44,211 bases of DNA from Ardenticatenales bacterium (GCA_020634795.1 JACKAZ010000017.1:1-44211); one strand, 5' to 3'; positions 7,458 to 15,218 are shown, counted from the first letter of the stretch. Made by a program: numbers and translations. The notes: generated by a model from the sequence alone, not told the origin.

Positions 7458-7660
7458 CGCCCCAGTCGCCGTCGCCGTGGATCGTTGCCCCGTTCCCATG
7501 GCATCGTGCGACGGTGCGCTTGCCAGAAAAGCGTCTTGAATCAGTTTAGGCGCACGGTGGGGTAAGCTCGGTCGCTGCGGGCCGCCGCGCCCGATCAAAG
7601 ATGGCCCCCCCGTGGCCCTGCCGCGTTAAGGCGTTGCCCCACGACGCAAGGTGCAGCGCC

Positions 7661-8212
7661 CTACGCTTGGCTGGCCTCGATGATCCCCATCGCCTCTTCC
7701 ACGCTGTCTGCCACGTCGTAGAGGCGATGGACATCCGCGGCAAAGCCACGCATTTCCAGTTGCTCGAAGAAGGTGACCAGCGGTTGCCAGTAGCCATCCA
7801 CGTCCAGCAGCACCAGCGGCCGGTCGAGGTAGCCCAACTGCCGCGCCACGATGATTTCGCTGACCTCTTCCAACGTGCCGAAGCCGCCGGGCAGTGCAAT
7901 GAAGGCGTCGGCGTTCTCTTCCATGATCGCTTTGCGCTGGCGCATGTTCTCGGTGAAAAGTAGCTCGTCACATTCCTCGTAGGTGACTTCTAACTCGTGT
8001 AAGGCATGAGGGATCACCCCAAAGACCCGACCGCCCCCGTCGTGCACCGCCCGCGCCACCTCGCCCATCAGCCCGACGGTGCCCGCGCCGAAAACCAGGC
8101 GCCAACCGCGCTCGGCCATCGCTTGGCCCAGTGCCCGCGCCATATCAAAGTAGCTCCGAGCAATTCGATCGCTCGAAGAACAGTAGACGGCCACGCTGAA
8201 AGGTCGGATCAT
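7661..8212 (-). CDS. LOG family protein (TIGR00730-type nucleoside-5'-monophosphate phosphoribohydrolase)
   Basis: The 183-residue protein starts MIRPFSVAVYCSSSDRIA and carries the family signature LPGGFGTLEEVSE near residue 115, with ENMRQRKAIM upstream. These are the catalytic Arg/Glu motifs of LOG-type enzymes, which release the base from cytokinin or purine nucleoside monophosphates. In bacteria without cytokinin signalling the substrate is usually a nucleotide salvage or damage product. The ATG at 8212 is chosen because the family starts at this point; 13 extra codons upstream come from repeat DNA (the AGAACGC run). It is transcribed away from aat. Confidence 0.88.
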   Translation of the reverse strand: MIRPFSVAVYCSSSDRIARSYFDMARALGQAMAERGWRLVFGAGTVGLMGEVARAVHDGGGRVFGVIPHALHELEVTYEECDELLFTENMRQRKAIMEENADAFIALPGGFGTLEEVSEIIVARQLGYLDRPLVLLDVDGYWQPLVTFFEQLEMRGFAADVHRLYDVADSVEEAMGIIEASQA

Positions 8213-8337
8213 GTTAACGCAGAACGCAGAACGCAGAACGAAGAATGACAAATCGGGTGATAGGGGGAACCGTCATGAGGCGCTGCCCTTTGACCATGCA
8301 CCATGCACCATGCACCACGCACCAAACGTCTGAACTC
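8213..8337 (-). repeat. Left copy of a ~125-base composite inverted repeat
   Basis: The segment runs from GTTAACGCAGAACGC (five AGAACGC-type units) through GGGTGATAGGGGGAA and CTGCCCTTTGACC to four ATGCACC-type units and AAACGTCTGAACTC. The reverse complement of 9986-10108 matches it almost along its full length. The two copies bracket the HisF-like and HisA-like genes. Confidence 0.85.
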
Positions 8338-8382
8338 CACCCATGCAGGTTGCACGGGCGGCAAATTTCCGCCCCTCCAAAC

Positions 8383-9141
8383 TCACCATCCGCAAATCGC
8401 CGCTTCGCGCAGGTGGCGCTTGATCTCGCCGATGAAGTCGGGGTTGTCGTTGAAGAGGGAGATGGCGAGCGCCGCATCGGCCCCGCCGAAGGTGAAGACA
8501 TCGGCAAAGTCATGGACGTTGCCCGCGCCGCCCGCCGCGATGACCGGCACCGAGACCGCATCGGCCACGGCGCGGGTCAGGCCGATGTCGTAGCCTTGTT
8601 GGGTTCCGCGCCCTTCCAACGAGGTGATGAGCAGTTCGCCCGCGCCGCGCGACTCGGCCTCGCGCGCCCAGGTCGCCGCTTCAAGGCCCGTCGGCTTTTG
8701 GCGATGCGCGACAAAGGGTTGCCAACCGCGCTGATCGTCGTAGCGGCGGGCGCTGACCGAGACGATGATGCGCTCACTGCCAAAGCGCGTCGCCGCCTCG
8801 TTGATCAGCGACGGCTGGGCGATGGCGGCACTGTTGACCGCCACCTTGTCCGCGCCGAGCGCCAGAATCTCCGCCACCTCGTCGAGCGATGTCAGCCCAC
8901 CGCCCACAATGAAGGGGATGTCGATCGTGGCGGCAATCGCTTTCACCAGCGCCTTGCGCTGCACCAGGCCCTCATCCGCCAGCGATGCATCGAAAAGCAT
9001 CAGTTCGTCGGCCCCCGCGTGCTGGTAGCGGGCCACCTGATCCAGCGGGTCACGGTCGAGCGGCCGATCTTCCGCGCCGAAACGTGGCACGAGCTGGCCG
9101 TCGGCGATCACGATGCAGGGTATGATTCGTTTGGCGTCCAT
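8383..9141 (-). CDS. HisF-like TIM-barrel protein lacking the catalytic aspartates
   Basis: Length (252) and overall sequence are those of HisF, the cyclase subunit of imidazole glycerol phosphate synthase. Both phosphate-binding Gly-rich loops (IVGGGLTSLDEV, IAAGGAGN) and the Lys99/Asn103 pair (GADKVAVN) are kept. However, the positions of the two general acid/base residues are changed: Asp11 is Val (IPCIVIADGQ) and Asp130 is Ser (IIVSVSARR). Lys19 is Pro, and the SIDRDGT loop reads SLEGRGT. HisF numbering is from Thermotoga. It is therefore unlikely to make the HisF product. No hisH or other his gene is near. The start is the ATG that matches the family (MDAKRIIP). A HisA-like gene lies 137 bases upstream. 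Confidence 0.8.
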   Translation of the reverse strand: MDAKRIIPCIVIADGQLVPRFGAEDRPLDRDPLDQVARYQHAGADELMLFDASLADEGLVQRKALVKAIAATIDIPFIVGGGLTSLDEVAEILALGADKVAVNSAAIAQPSLINEAATRFGSERIIVSVSARRYDDQRGWQPFVAHRQKPTGLEAATWAREAESRGAGELLITSLEGRGTQQGYDIGLTRAVADAVSVPVIAAGGAGNVHDFADVFTFGGADAALAISLFNDNPDFIGEIKRHLREAAICGW

Positions 9142-9215
9142 GTCTGTGGTGTGTTGTGTGTTTGGGTGGTTAAGGTAGAGGGGGATAGGGTTTTTATCGT
9201 GGGTTGTCATTGTGG

Positions 9216-9251
9216 GTGCAAAGTGCAAAGTGCAAAGTGCAAAGTGCAAAG
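9216..9251. repeat. Perfect seven-base tandem repeat, GTGCAAA x5
   Basis: Five uninterrupted GTGCAAA units run from 9216 to 9250, between the HisA-like and HisF-like genes. A single related unit appears near 21085. Confidence 0.9.
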
Positions 9252-9278
9252 CCTACGGTAAACCGAACTAACGACCCC

Positions 9279-9959
9279 TTACCGTGCGGCTGCATCGTGG
9301 GGCAACCGGTCGGCCACCATATCTTGCGCTGCTTGTAGCGATGCGTCAAGTCGGGTCGGGTCGAGCAGCGTGCCGACGACGCCGTAGGGCTGCAGCCAGC
9401 GTAGTTGCAGAAGTTGATCGACCCGTTCTGCGCCGATCTCCGCGATGATCGACATCTCTGTCTGTTGGGCAAAGGCGCCCAGCCGCCCGAGGCGGCGCAC
9501 CCACGCATCCCCCTCATCCCGATAGAGCAGCCAGGTCACGCCCAGCGCCTGCCACGCGGTGGCCAGGGCCACCGCATGCTCCGCGCTTTGCTCCGCCACG
9601 CGAATCGCAAGGCGTTCCGCGCCGTGGGCGGCGACAAGCACGCGGCGTTCGGCCTCGCCCAGCGCGGCATCGACCACGACTCGTGCCGCGCCGCTGGCCA
9701 ACGCGCTCCCCACGTCGTCGGACGTGGCAAGGGCCGCGTCCACTTGCACCGCCATCCCCCGCGCCGTCAGCGCCGCCAGTGCCCGCTGCCACCTCGTGGC
9801 CGGCAGCTCGTGGGCGGCAAGGTGAAGCCAAGCGATCCCTTGTTCCGCCCAACGTGAAGCCATGTCGGCCAACGCCTCAGCATCGTCATCTGCCACGCCC
9901 AGCGCAACGGTGGGGATCAAAAGAAAGGGATCGATGGGTTGGTTAATGGGTCGTTTCAT
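9279..9959 (-). CDS. HisA-like degenerate TIM-barrel protein
   Basis: The 226-residue protein aligns by pattern with HisA. LLIPTVALG stands where HisA has IPAIDL. AVQVDAALATSDDVGSALAS stands where HisA has the GGG loop and the EDV helix. RVVVDAAL corresponds to the RVIIGTAA strand, and SIIAEIGAERVDQLLQ to the second Gly-rich loop. The first catalytic Asp (Asp8 in HisA) is Ala19, the second is also gone (LAIRVAEQ), and both phosphate-binding Gly loops are lost. It should not isomerise ProFAR. Position just upstream of the HisF-like gene copies the usual hisA-hisF order. The assignment is by motif order only; a generic degenerate TIM barrel is the alternative. Confidence 0.6.
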   Translation of the reverse strand: MKRPINQPIDPFLLIPTVALGVADDDAEALADMASRWAEQGIAWLHLAAHELPATRWQRALAALTARGMAVQVDAALATSDDVGSALASGAARVVVDAALGEAERRVLVAAHGAERLAIRVAEQSAEHAVALATAWQALGVTWLLYRDEGDAWVRRLGRLGAFAQQTEMSIIAEIGAERVDQLLQLRWLQPYGVVGTLLDPTRLDASLQAAQDMVADRLPHDAAAR

Positions 9960-9985
9960 GGGAGTTTGATGCGTTTGTAGGGGCG

Positions 9986-10108
9986 GAGTTCAGACGTTTG
10001 GTGCATGGTGCATGGTGCATGGTCAAAGGGCAGAGCTATGACGCTTCCCCCTATCACCCCATTGGCCATTCGCCGTTCTGCGTTCTGCGTTCTGCGTTCT
10101 ACGTTAAC
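9986..10108 (+). repeat. Right copy of the ~125-base composite inverted repeat
   Basis: Reading the plus strand: GAGTTCAGACGTTTG, three GGTGCAT units, GGTCAAAGGGCAGAG, CCCCCTATCACCCC, CATTCGCC, then four TTCTGCG-type units and ACGTTAAC. This is the reverse complement of 8213-8337 with a few substitutions and small gaps. Confidence 0.85.
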
Positions 10109-10114
10109 TGCGGC

Positions 10115-10336
10115 TCACCGCTCCACGAGAAGGAAGGCGATGGCCGCGCCAACGAGTGCGATGACGCCCCAGAGGCGGGCGCGCTGCTTGGCGCTCTCGT
10201 CGTACGGTTTGTGCGGCATGAAGACGAAAGGGAAGCGGGAGAGCGCATGGAACTGCTTCGGCAGCAAGAGGCCCAATAAGCCCAAGATGACCAGCAGCAG
10301 CAGCAGGAAGAGGGTGAAGGAATCATTGGGAATCAT
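10115..10336 (-). CDS. Small two-helix membrane protein
   Basis: The 73-residue protein starts MIPNDSFTLFLLLLLVILGL, which is the first membrane span. A hydrophilic segment (PHKPYDESAKQRAR) leads to a second span (LWGVIALVGAAIAFLL) and ends VER. Its start lies 14 bases inside the end of the GNAT gene, so the two are likely coupled. No family is recognised. The longer frame opening at 10492 is the shadow of the GNAT gene. Confidence 0.6.
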   Translation of the reverse strand: MIPNDSFTLFLLLLLVILGLLGLLLPKQFHALSRFPFVFMPHKPYDESAKQRARLWGVIALVGAAIAFLLVER

Positions 10337-11168
10337 CGGCAAGCTCCACGATAAGGCCCTCATCCACGATCTCGAAGCCCAACTTGGCGTAGATGGTGGC
10401 TGCGGGTAGGTTGTCCTGACGGTAAAAAAGGTGGGGGATCTGGCCCCAGTCCACGAGTCGTCGACATAGGAAGGCAGTGACCTCTCTGCCATAGCCCTGG
10501 TTGCGCCAAGCGGGGCTGGTCGCCACCGAGCCGATCACGGCGATGCGTCGCCCATCGGCGATGCTCTGCGCGGTCGCCACGGGGATTCCGGCGCGGTTCG
10601 TGGCCAGCACCACGCGCCGGCCCGGGTTGCGCAAGGCGTTGCGCAGCGCCCTGCGCCGCTCGTCGCGGTTGAGCCGCGACCATTGGTCGTCGGCGGCCAT
10701 GTGGATCTCGGTGAGCGCGTCGATGTCGTCCCACGTCGCCTCGCGGCAATGCTGAATCGGCGACTGGCGCTGGTAGGCGGTGAAACGATCGATGTTGAGC
10801 TGGTTGACGAAGCTTTCTTCGGTGCGGATGACGCGCAAACGGCATAAGGCCGCCAAGACGGGCCGTGTCTCCGCCGTCATGCCAGAGACGAATTGGATGG
10901 CGGGCTGCCATGCGTCGATCTGCGCCGCGATCCGAGGGATGAGCCGCTCATCTTCGTAATCCCAAGACATGCTGATGCCGTAGCGCATCAGATAGCCGAC
11001 GAGTCGCCCGTCCGCAAACCATCCCCAAAAGTTCAGCCGTTCGGGGCTTTTCCAACCCAACTCATCCAGGTCGGCCTCAGCAAAGATATGGGCGTGGGGC
11101 TTTCGTCGCCAATAGCTCCGGAGCGCCGCTTCATCATCGGCGCTCAACGCCCGTGCGTCGAGTGACAT
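10323..11168 (-). CDS. GNAT family N-acetyltransferase
   Basis: This 281-residue protein has an N-terminal GNAT-like half and a C-terminal GNAT domain. The acetyl-CoA binding pattern is VATSPAWRNQGYGREV, followed by the typical LFYRQDNLPAATIYAKLGF ending. The substrate cannot be told from sequence. The start MSLDARALS at 11168 overlaps the stop of the TOPRIM-like gene by one base (TAATG). The first 46 bases of the gene are repeated with six changes at 13327-13372, on the far side of the AAA/TOPRIM pair. This shows that the pair was inserted at the beginning of this gene and that the 5' end exists twice. Reading frames further upstream are shadows of the TOPRIM-like gene. Confidence 0.8.
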   Translation of the reverse strand: MSLDARALSADDEAALRSYWRRKPHAHIFAEADLDELGWKSPERLNFWGWFADGRLVGYLMRYGISMSWDYEDERLIPRIAAQIDAWQPAIQFVSGMTAETRPVLAALCRLRVIRTEESFVNQLNIDRFTAYQRQSPIQHCREATWDDIDALTEIHMAADDQWSRLNRDERRRALRNALRNPGRRVVLATNRAGIPVATAQSIADGRRIAVIGSVATSPAWRNQGYGREVTAFLCRRLVDWGQIPHLFYRQDNLPAATIYAKLGFEIVDEGLIVELADDSQ

Positions 11169-11169
11169 T
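11124..11169. repeat. Direct repeat flanking the AAA/TOPRIM cassette, left copy
   Basis: These 46 bases match 13327-13372 at 40 of 46 positions, with no gaps and a constant offset of 2203. The copy includes the start codon of the functional GNAT gene. Confidence 0.85.
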
Positions 11170-11857
11170 AAGATAAAGCCTCCCGAAGCTGCCCGATTGC
11201 TCGTGCCGTATCGCGCTGAAGTTTTTGCCACGCCGAAAGCTGCGTGATCGGGCCTTCAATGTCAAGGGTTTCTAGTAATTGACGACGAATGGCCCCCATG
11301 GTCGACTTGTTGAGCGTTTTTGGCCGTCCGCGCCGTCGTTCGTTAGCCCGCGCTATTGTTTCTTCAAAGATCTGCTTGGGACGTGCCAAAGATTCAACCG
11401 CAGACACTTTAGGAAGCAGAAGATCAACTTTTCCGTTGGGGTTTTTGACAGCGAACCGTATCTTTTCTTCATCAAGCAGTAGCCAAGCTTCGGTTGCTTG
11501 AATCGGCACTATGGCGACAGCCTGAGGTAGGTGCAGGGAAGCCTCGTGCACCGCTGCCTCGATTTCGCGATAGCGTGAGCTTGCATCCGCATCGTCTGCG
11601 TCGCGGTGGATGAAAAGTAGATTAATCTGATCGTGAATTTGGCCAGTCGCCACGGCATCCTGCAGTTTTCCAGCAATTGAGCGACCTGAGCTTTCTGGTA
11701 ATCTTCCACTGCTAAAAAGGGCGCTGAAATTCACGACGTTGCCGCTTGCGAGGTCTGCTCCGGACAGGACACAAAGCGTTTCGAGCGGTGTGACCAAGCC
11801 GTGGTCGGCGGCACCTTCGGCAATGAGTACAAAGGATACCGAAAGCTCTTTGCTCAT
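11168..11857 (-). CDS. TOPRIM-like (DUF4276/RloB-type) partner of the AAA ATPase
   Basis: The 229-residue protein starts MSKELSVSFVLIAEGAAD. A TOPRIM-like core can be read: a Glu after the first strand (IAEGAAD), a DxD after a later strand (LLFIHRDADDAD), and the VPIQATEAWLLLDEE segment typical of DUF4276/RloB-like proteins. TOPRIM nucleases cut nucleic acid with these acidic residues and metal. Its ATG overlaps the ATPase TGA (ATGA, 11854-11857), so the two proteins are made together. The pair looks like a split version of OLD-family nucleases or of the RloAB/AbiL type of phage defence. The composition appears more AT-rich than the flanking genes. Family naming is by motif and context only. 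Confidence 0.7.
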   Translation of the reverse strand: MSKELSVSFVLIAEGAADHGLVTPLETLCVLSGADLASGNVVNFSALFSSGRLPESSGRSIAGKLQDAVATGQIHDQINLLFIHRDADDADASSRYREIEAAVHEASLHLPQAVAIVPIQATEAWLLLDEEKIRFAVKNPNGKVDLLLPKVSAVESLARPKQIFEETIARANERRRGRPKTLNKSTMGAIRRQLLETLDIEGPITQLSAWQKLQRDTARAIGQLREALS

Positions 11858-13299
11858 GATCCTCGGCTCTGTACCAACGCTGTTGTCAGCCTTTCTAGCC
11901 GCAACTGAAACGGCGTCCCACTGGGATTGACGAGATAATTCTCTAAAACTGCCAAGCTCTCTGCGGTATGTCCATTGTGCTTTGCCCGCCACGTATTGGT
12001 CAGCGGCCGGAGTTCCAGCGCGCGTGCGATGGTATTATTGGCCTGCCGCACCGCAGGCGTACGGGCGACGAGAATATCGTCTTCGTACATCAATTGCACC
12101 AAATGGGGGGAATGAGTGGCGATGATCACTTGACGCAAAGGGTTCTCGGGGCTAGGGGGTTGCTTAGGGTCTACCGCAATATCCTGCAGCAAATCCACCA
12201 TAGCGGGCAGCGTGGCGGGATGGATGCCGTTTTCCGGCTCCTCCATGCAAATCAGGGGGGGCGCCTGAGGGGTGGCACTCAGAATGGCCAATGCCAAGAA
12301 GCGCAAGGTTCCATCGGAGAGCGAATGGGCCGATACGGTCAGACCTGATTGTTCAGTGGCGCGGATCGAGAGCAACTGCCGCACCTCATCGACATCGACA
12401 GATAGCTCTCTGATCGGCATTAATTTAGCCAGCCGTGCCGCAATTTCTTTGTAGAAAGTTGATTCGTCTTCTGCATAGCTGGTGGCGATGCGATGGAGGG
12501 TAGCGGGCAGGTGCGCGCCTCGATCGGAGATGGTCACAACTTGCGTCGTAGCGGTGAAGGGGTCAGGTTGGCGCATCGCGCTCGGCTCAAGCGCCAGAAA
12601 TCGCCAATTCTGCATCTCTCGCTTCGCGGCCAGCACGGTCGGCGTCGAAGCTTCGTTCAACGTGCCAATCATGGTGCGCGGCGCATGAGTGGCGGCCACC
12701 TTGCGTGCGGGGCCTCGACTGCCGCCATCGCCATGAATGCTGATCGCAACACTCCCGTCGTCCAACGTGTTCGACGAAATGTAGGCAGTCCCACTCCGGT
12801 TGTTTTGGATGATCCGATCGCGGAACTCGGCCGCATTCATATCAAAATGGAGATGTTTATGAGCATCACCTTTATTGATGTGAACGAGCGACTCGCGCTG
12901 CAGGCGTAGTCGACCTAGCTCGCCGCGCTGGCTGGCTTCCTCGTAGGCAAGCGCCAACTCATAGCGGAGAAAGGTAGATGTCGCTTTCGCTGTTCGTCCA
13001 AAATCGTCGGTCACCTCTTGACCAACGATCATCTCCACCGAGAACGTCATCTGATTGGCATAGTGATGGCCATCATTCCAGAAGAGATCGCGCGGGTCGA
13101 AGCTGTTGGGGTCGGTGCCGCGCACACGTTTTACGGCCTCGGTGAAGGGGAATTCGGCCAGCAACGACAGGAAGCGAAGCGCATCAAAGATGTTGGATTT
13201 GCCCACGCCGTTCGGCCCGGCAATGCAAGTAAACGGGCCAAAATCGACCTTGAAGTCGAGTAAGTTTTTGAAGCCATCCGCCTCAAGCCGAGTCAGCAT
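11854..13299 (-). CDS. AAA family ATPase (RecF/OLD/RloA-like)
   Basis: The protein has 481 residues. It begins MLTRLEADGFKNLLDFKVDF and carries Walker A GPNGVGKSN near residue 30, an ABC-like signature SLSDGTLRFLAL near 320, Walker B ICMEEPENGIHP near 350, and an H-loop IIATHSPHLV near 390. This is the SMC/RecF-type ATPase plan found in OLD nucleases and in abortive-infection systems. There is no TOPRIM domain at its C-terminus; that function is supplied by the overlapping downstream gene. The likely role is phage or plasmid defence, as an inference. A broken copy of the GNAT start lies directly upstream at 13312-13371. Confidence 0.82.
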   Translation of the reverse strand: MLTRLEADGFKNLLDFKVDFGPFTCIAGPNGVGKSNIFDALRFLSLLAEFPFTEAVKRVRGTDPNSFDPRDLFWNDGHHYANQMTFSVEMIVGQEVTDDFGRTAKATSTFLRYELALAYEEASQRGELGRLRLQRESLVHINKGDAHKHLHFDMNAAEFRDRIIQNNRSGTAYISSNTLDDGSVAISIHGDGGSRGPARKVAATHAPRTMIGTLNEASTPTVLAAKREMQNWRFLALEPSAMRQPDPFTATTQVVTISDRGAHLPATLHRIATSYAEDESTFYKEIAARLAKLMPIRELSVDVDEVRQLLSIRATEQSGLTVSAHSLSDGTLRFLALAILSATPQAPPLICMEEPENGIHPATLPAMVDLLQDIAVDPKQPPSPENPLRQVIIATHSPHLVQLMYEDDILVARTPAVRQANNTIARALELRPLTNTWRAKHNGHTAESLAVLENYLVNPSGTPFQLRLERLTTALVQSRGS

Positions 13300-13311
13300 A
13301 ATGCCCCCCTT

Positions 13312-13371
13312 CTACAAATTGTGCCACGCCGCCTCATCATTGGCGCTCAGCGCCCGTGCGATGAATGACAT
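13312..13371 (-). pseudogene. Remnant of the GNAT gene start
   Basis: The minus strand reads MSFIARALSANDEAAWHNL and then a stop. This matches the GNAT start MSLDARALSADDEAALRSY and then breaks off. It lies 7 bases after the end of the CpXC gene, probably the original position of the GNAT gene before the AAA/TOPRIM cassette arrived. Confidence 0.75.
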
Positions 13372-13372
13372 T
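13327..13372. repeat. Direct repeat flanking the AAA/TOPRIM cassette, right copy
   Basis: This is the partner of 11124-11169 (40 of 46 bases identical). Six substitutions suggest the insertion is not recent. Together the copies bound a unit of 2203 bases. Confidence 0.85.
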
Positions 13373-13377
13373 GTCCT

Positions 13378-14829
13378 TTACTTCGGCAACACGATGGTGG
13401 GCGGCGGCTCGTCCTTGCCGCGCTGCGGCGTTTGGCCCGGAATCAACACCCCGCTTGACGCTGCGCTCTTCTGAGGCTCAACGTCGTCGCGCGTGGACGC
13501 TGCGGGCGTGTCACTCGATGGCGTGGCCCGTACTTTGTCGGCCAAGCCATAGAGCATATCAATCAGGCGCGGATCGGACTGTTGCTGATCCTCCAACTGC
13601 AGCGCCAACGACTCAATCGTGCGAATGATCGACGGGGCGCCGTGCGCCCCGACCGCCGATTCCAGCAGCACGTCGCGTTCTGGTCCGCTGGGGGTGCGAA
13701 GAAGCTGGTTGACGAGGCGCAACTCGGGCTCCATCCGAGATTCGAGTGCGCCCATCGCCAGTTGATACAATTGGTTGAGCACCGTCACCACATCTTCGCG
13801 CTTTTCCTGTTCGGCTCGCTCGATGTTGGCCGACAAAACGTAGAAGAAGGCGGGATCGATCTCCTCCGCCCGTTCCTCGATCAGGGCCGCCGGATCGTCG
13901 CTTTCCAGCAGTGCTTGGAAGAGGCGCGAGGCCGCTTGCATCGACCGCTTGGCCTCTTCATCCATCGCGTCGATAAGCGAGACCATCCGCTTGCGCAACG
14001 CGAGCAATTCCTCTTTCTCGTCCGGCCCCCCCTTGTCGGCCCGCGCCGTCAGGTGGACGAAGAACTGGTAGTCGAGATAGGGGCGGTTGGCGGCGACCCA
14101 TGCCTCGAACTGCTCGTCGTCCGCCTCTAACAGGAGGTCGATCAACTCGTCGTACTGTTCCTCCGCCGACCGTTGGGGCGGCGTTGCCGCCTCGATGTGC
14201 AACGTGTCGCGGATCGCATCGCGAATCACGGCGAAGCGCTTGGCGCTTTCTTCGTCGCCCTCGGCCTCGGATTGCGCGGCCAATGCACTGACCAGCATCG
14301 CAAAGTCACTGTCGATGGTCGCGCCATGCTCCTTGAGCGAGGCGCTGAGTTTATCGGGGCTGTCGACCAAGCCGGCCAACTGAATGATGAGGTTGAGACT
14401 GGCCTGCTGCGCCCGCACTTCCTCGATGTCCACCCCTTCGGCCTCCAAGATTTTCTCGATGAGGGCATTGAAGCTCATGACGCGGGTCGGCGTGATGAGG
14501 TACGCCTTGCGCTGTTCTGGCGCTGTGTGGTTTAGTACCAGATTGGCCAGCCGCCCGATCTCGCGCTCTTCCTGCGCCATGGTCATCTGCATCTCGTTGG
14601 GCAGGTAAGCGAGGAACAGCGGTTTCTCCGGATCGTGGTAGACGAGTGGCACGGCCATCGGCCCCTTGACCCCACAATGGGGGCAATCCAGCACGTTCAA
14701 GCGGCCGCGCAGCAGGCGGTCGCGCAAGGTTGGATCTTCCCCCACGTCGATCACTTGCTGCACGTTGATCGTGACCGGTTGTTGGCAGTTGGGGCAGGCG
14801 ACAGAAAGGCGTTGGGTCGGATAAGACAT
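13378..14829 (-). CDS. CpXC domain protein
   Basis: The protein has 483 residues. The N-terminal domain opens MSYPTQRLSVACPNCQQPVT, with a second pair at LDCPHCGVKGP. These two CPxC knuckles give the CpXC zinc-binding pattern. The rest is mostly helical and acidic with Ala/Glu-rich stretches, and a disordered Pro/Ser tail with the ending PPPTIVLPK. The domain's role is unknown; CpXC proteins are common in Chloroflexota-like and other large genomes. No enzyme motif is visible. A possible -10 box (TATACT on the minus strand, 14888-14883) lies about 55 bases before the start codon, without a clear -35 box. Confidence 0.75.
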   Translation of the reverse strand: MSYPTQRLSVACPNCQQPVTINVQQVIDVGEDPTLRDRLLRGRLNVLDCPHCGVKGPMAVPLVYHDPEKPLFLAYLPNEMQMTMAQEEREIGRLANLVLNHTAPEQRKAYLITPTRVMSFNALIEKILEAEGVDIEEVRAQQASLNLIIQLAGLVDSPDKLSASLKEHGATIDSDFAMLVSALAAQSEAEGDEESAKRFAVIRDAIRDTLHIEAATPPQRSAEEQYDELIDLLLEADDEQFEAWVAANRPYLDYQFFVHLTARADKGGPDEKEELLALRKRMVSLIDAMDEEAKRSMQAASRLFQALLESDDPAALIEERAEEIDPAFFYVLSANIERAEQEKREDVVTVLNQLYQLAMGALESRMEPELRLVNQLLRTPSGPERDVLLESAVGAHGAPSIIRTIESLALQLEDQQQSDPRLIDMLYGLADKVRATPSSDTPAASTRDDVEPQKSAASSGVLIPGQTPQRGKDEPPPTIVLPK

Positions 14830-14995
14830 GGGACTATTCTTTCAAAATACTCGCTGGTTTTGTGAGAGGGCTAGGGTCACAAAGTATAGCACCTTTGCCG
14901 GATCGGGCTAGGCAAAATCAGGAGGCTCTGGTGTTACTAAGCAATACAACGCCATCCCTCCCTAAACGCAGTACAGGCCGAACGGCGCCGCTCTG

Positions 14996-15031
14996 CCCCT
15001 CTCCGCTGCGCGGAAAATCAGGCGAGAGGGG
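14996..15031. repeat. Short intergenic dyad, CCCCTCTC/GAGAGGGG
   Basis: CCCCTCTC (14996-15003) and GAGAGGGG (15024-15031) form a perfect 8-bp inverted repeat in the spacer between the CpXC gene and the MFS gene. It resembles REP-type palindromes and is not followed by a T-run. Confidence 0.5.
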
Positions 15032-15149
15032 ACGAAGGACGGGGCCATTTTGCTTAACGATTCACAACCCCAAACCATCTCTTGACGCTGACCACAAAAT
15101 CCAACCGTATCAGTTGGCACCGAACTGATCGTCCACGAATCTCACCCCC

Positions 15150-15178
15150 TTGACAACGCCGCAAAACGCCGCTATCAT
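15150..15178 (+). promoter_or_regulatory. Promoter of the MFS-arsR unit
   Basis: TTGACA (15150-15155) and TATCAT (15173-15178) are separated by 17 bases. The -35 box is a perfect consensus. The predicted start is near 15185, inside the dyad described next. Confidence 0.8.
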
Positions 15179-15179
15179 A

Positions 15180-15199
15180 TCGTAGTCAATCAACTACGA
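15180..15199 (+). promoter_or_regulatory. Operator-like dyad over the transcription start
   Basis: TCGTAGT (15180-15186) and ACTACGA (15193-15199) form a perfect 7-bp dyad with a 6-base centre (CAATCA). It abuts the -10 box, an ideal place for a repressor. The ArsR-type regulator encoded at 16572 is the obvious candidate. Confidence 0.65.
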
Positions 15200-15218
15200 A
15201 TCACATGGCGGGCGTGCA

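Noticed and set aside
8383..9959. Ordinary histidine biosynthesis operon
   Set aside because: The catalytic Asp residues are missing in both proteins and no hisH, hisB, hisI or hisG is present.
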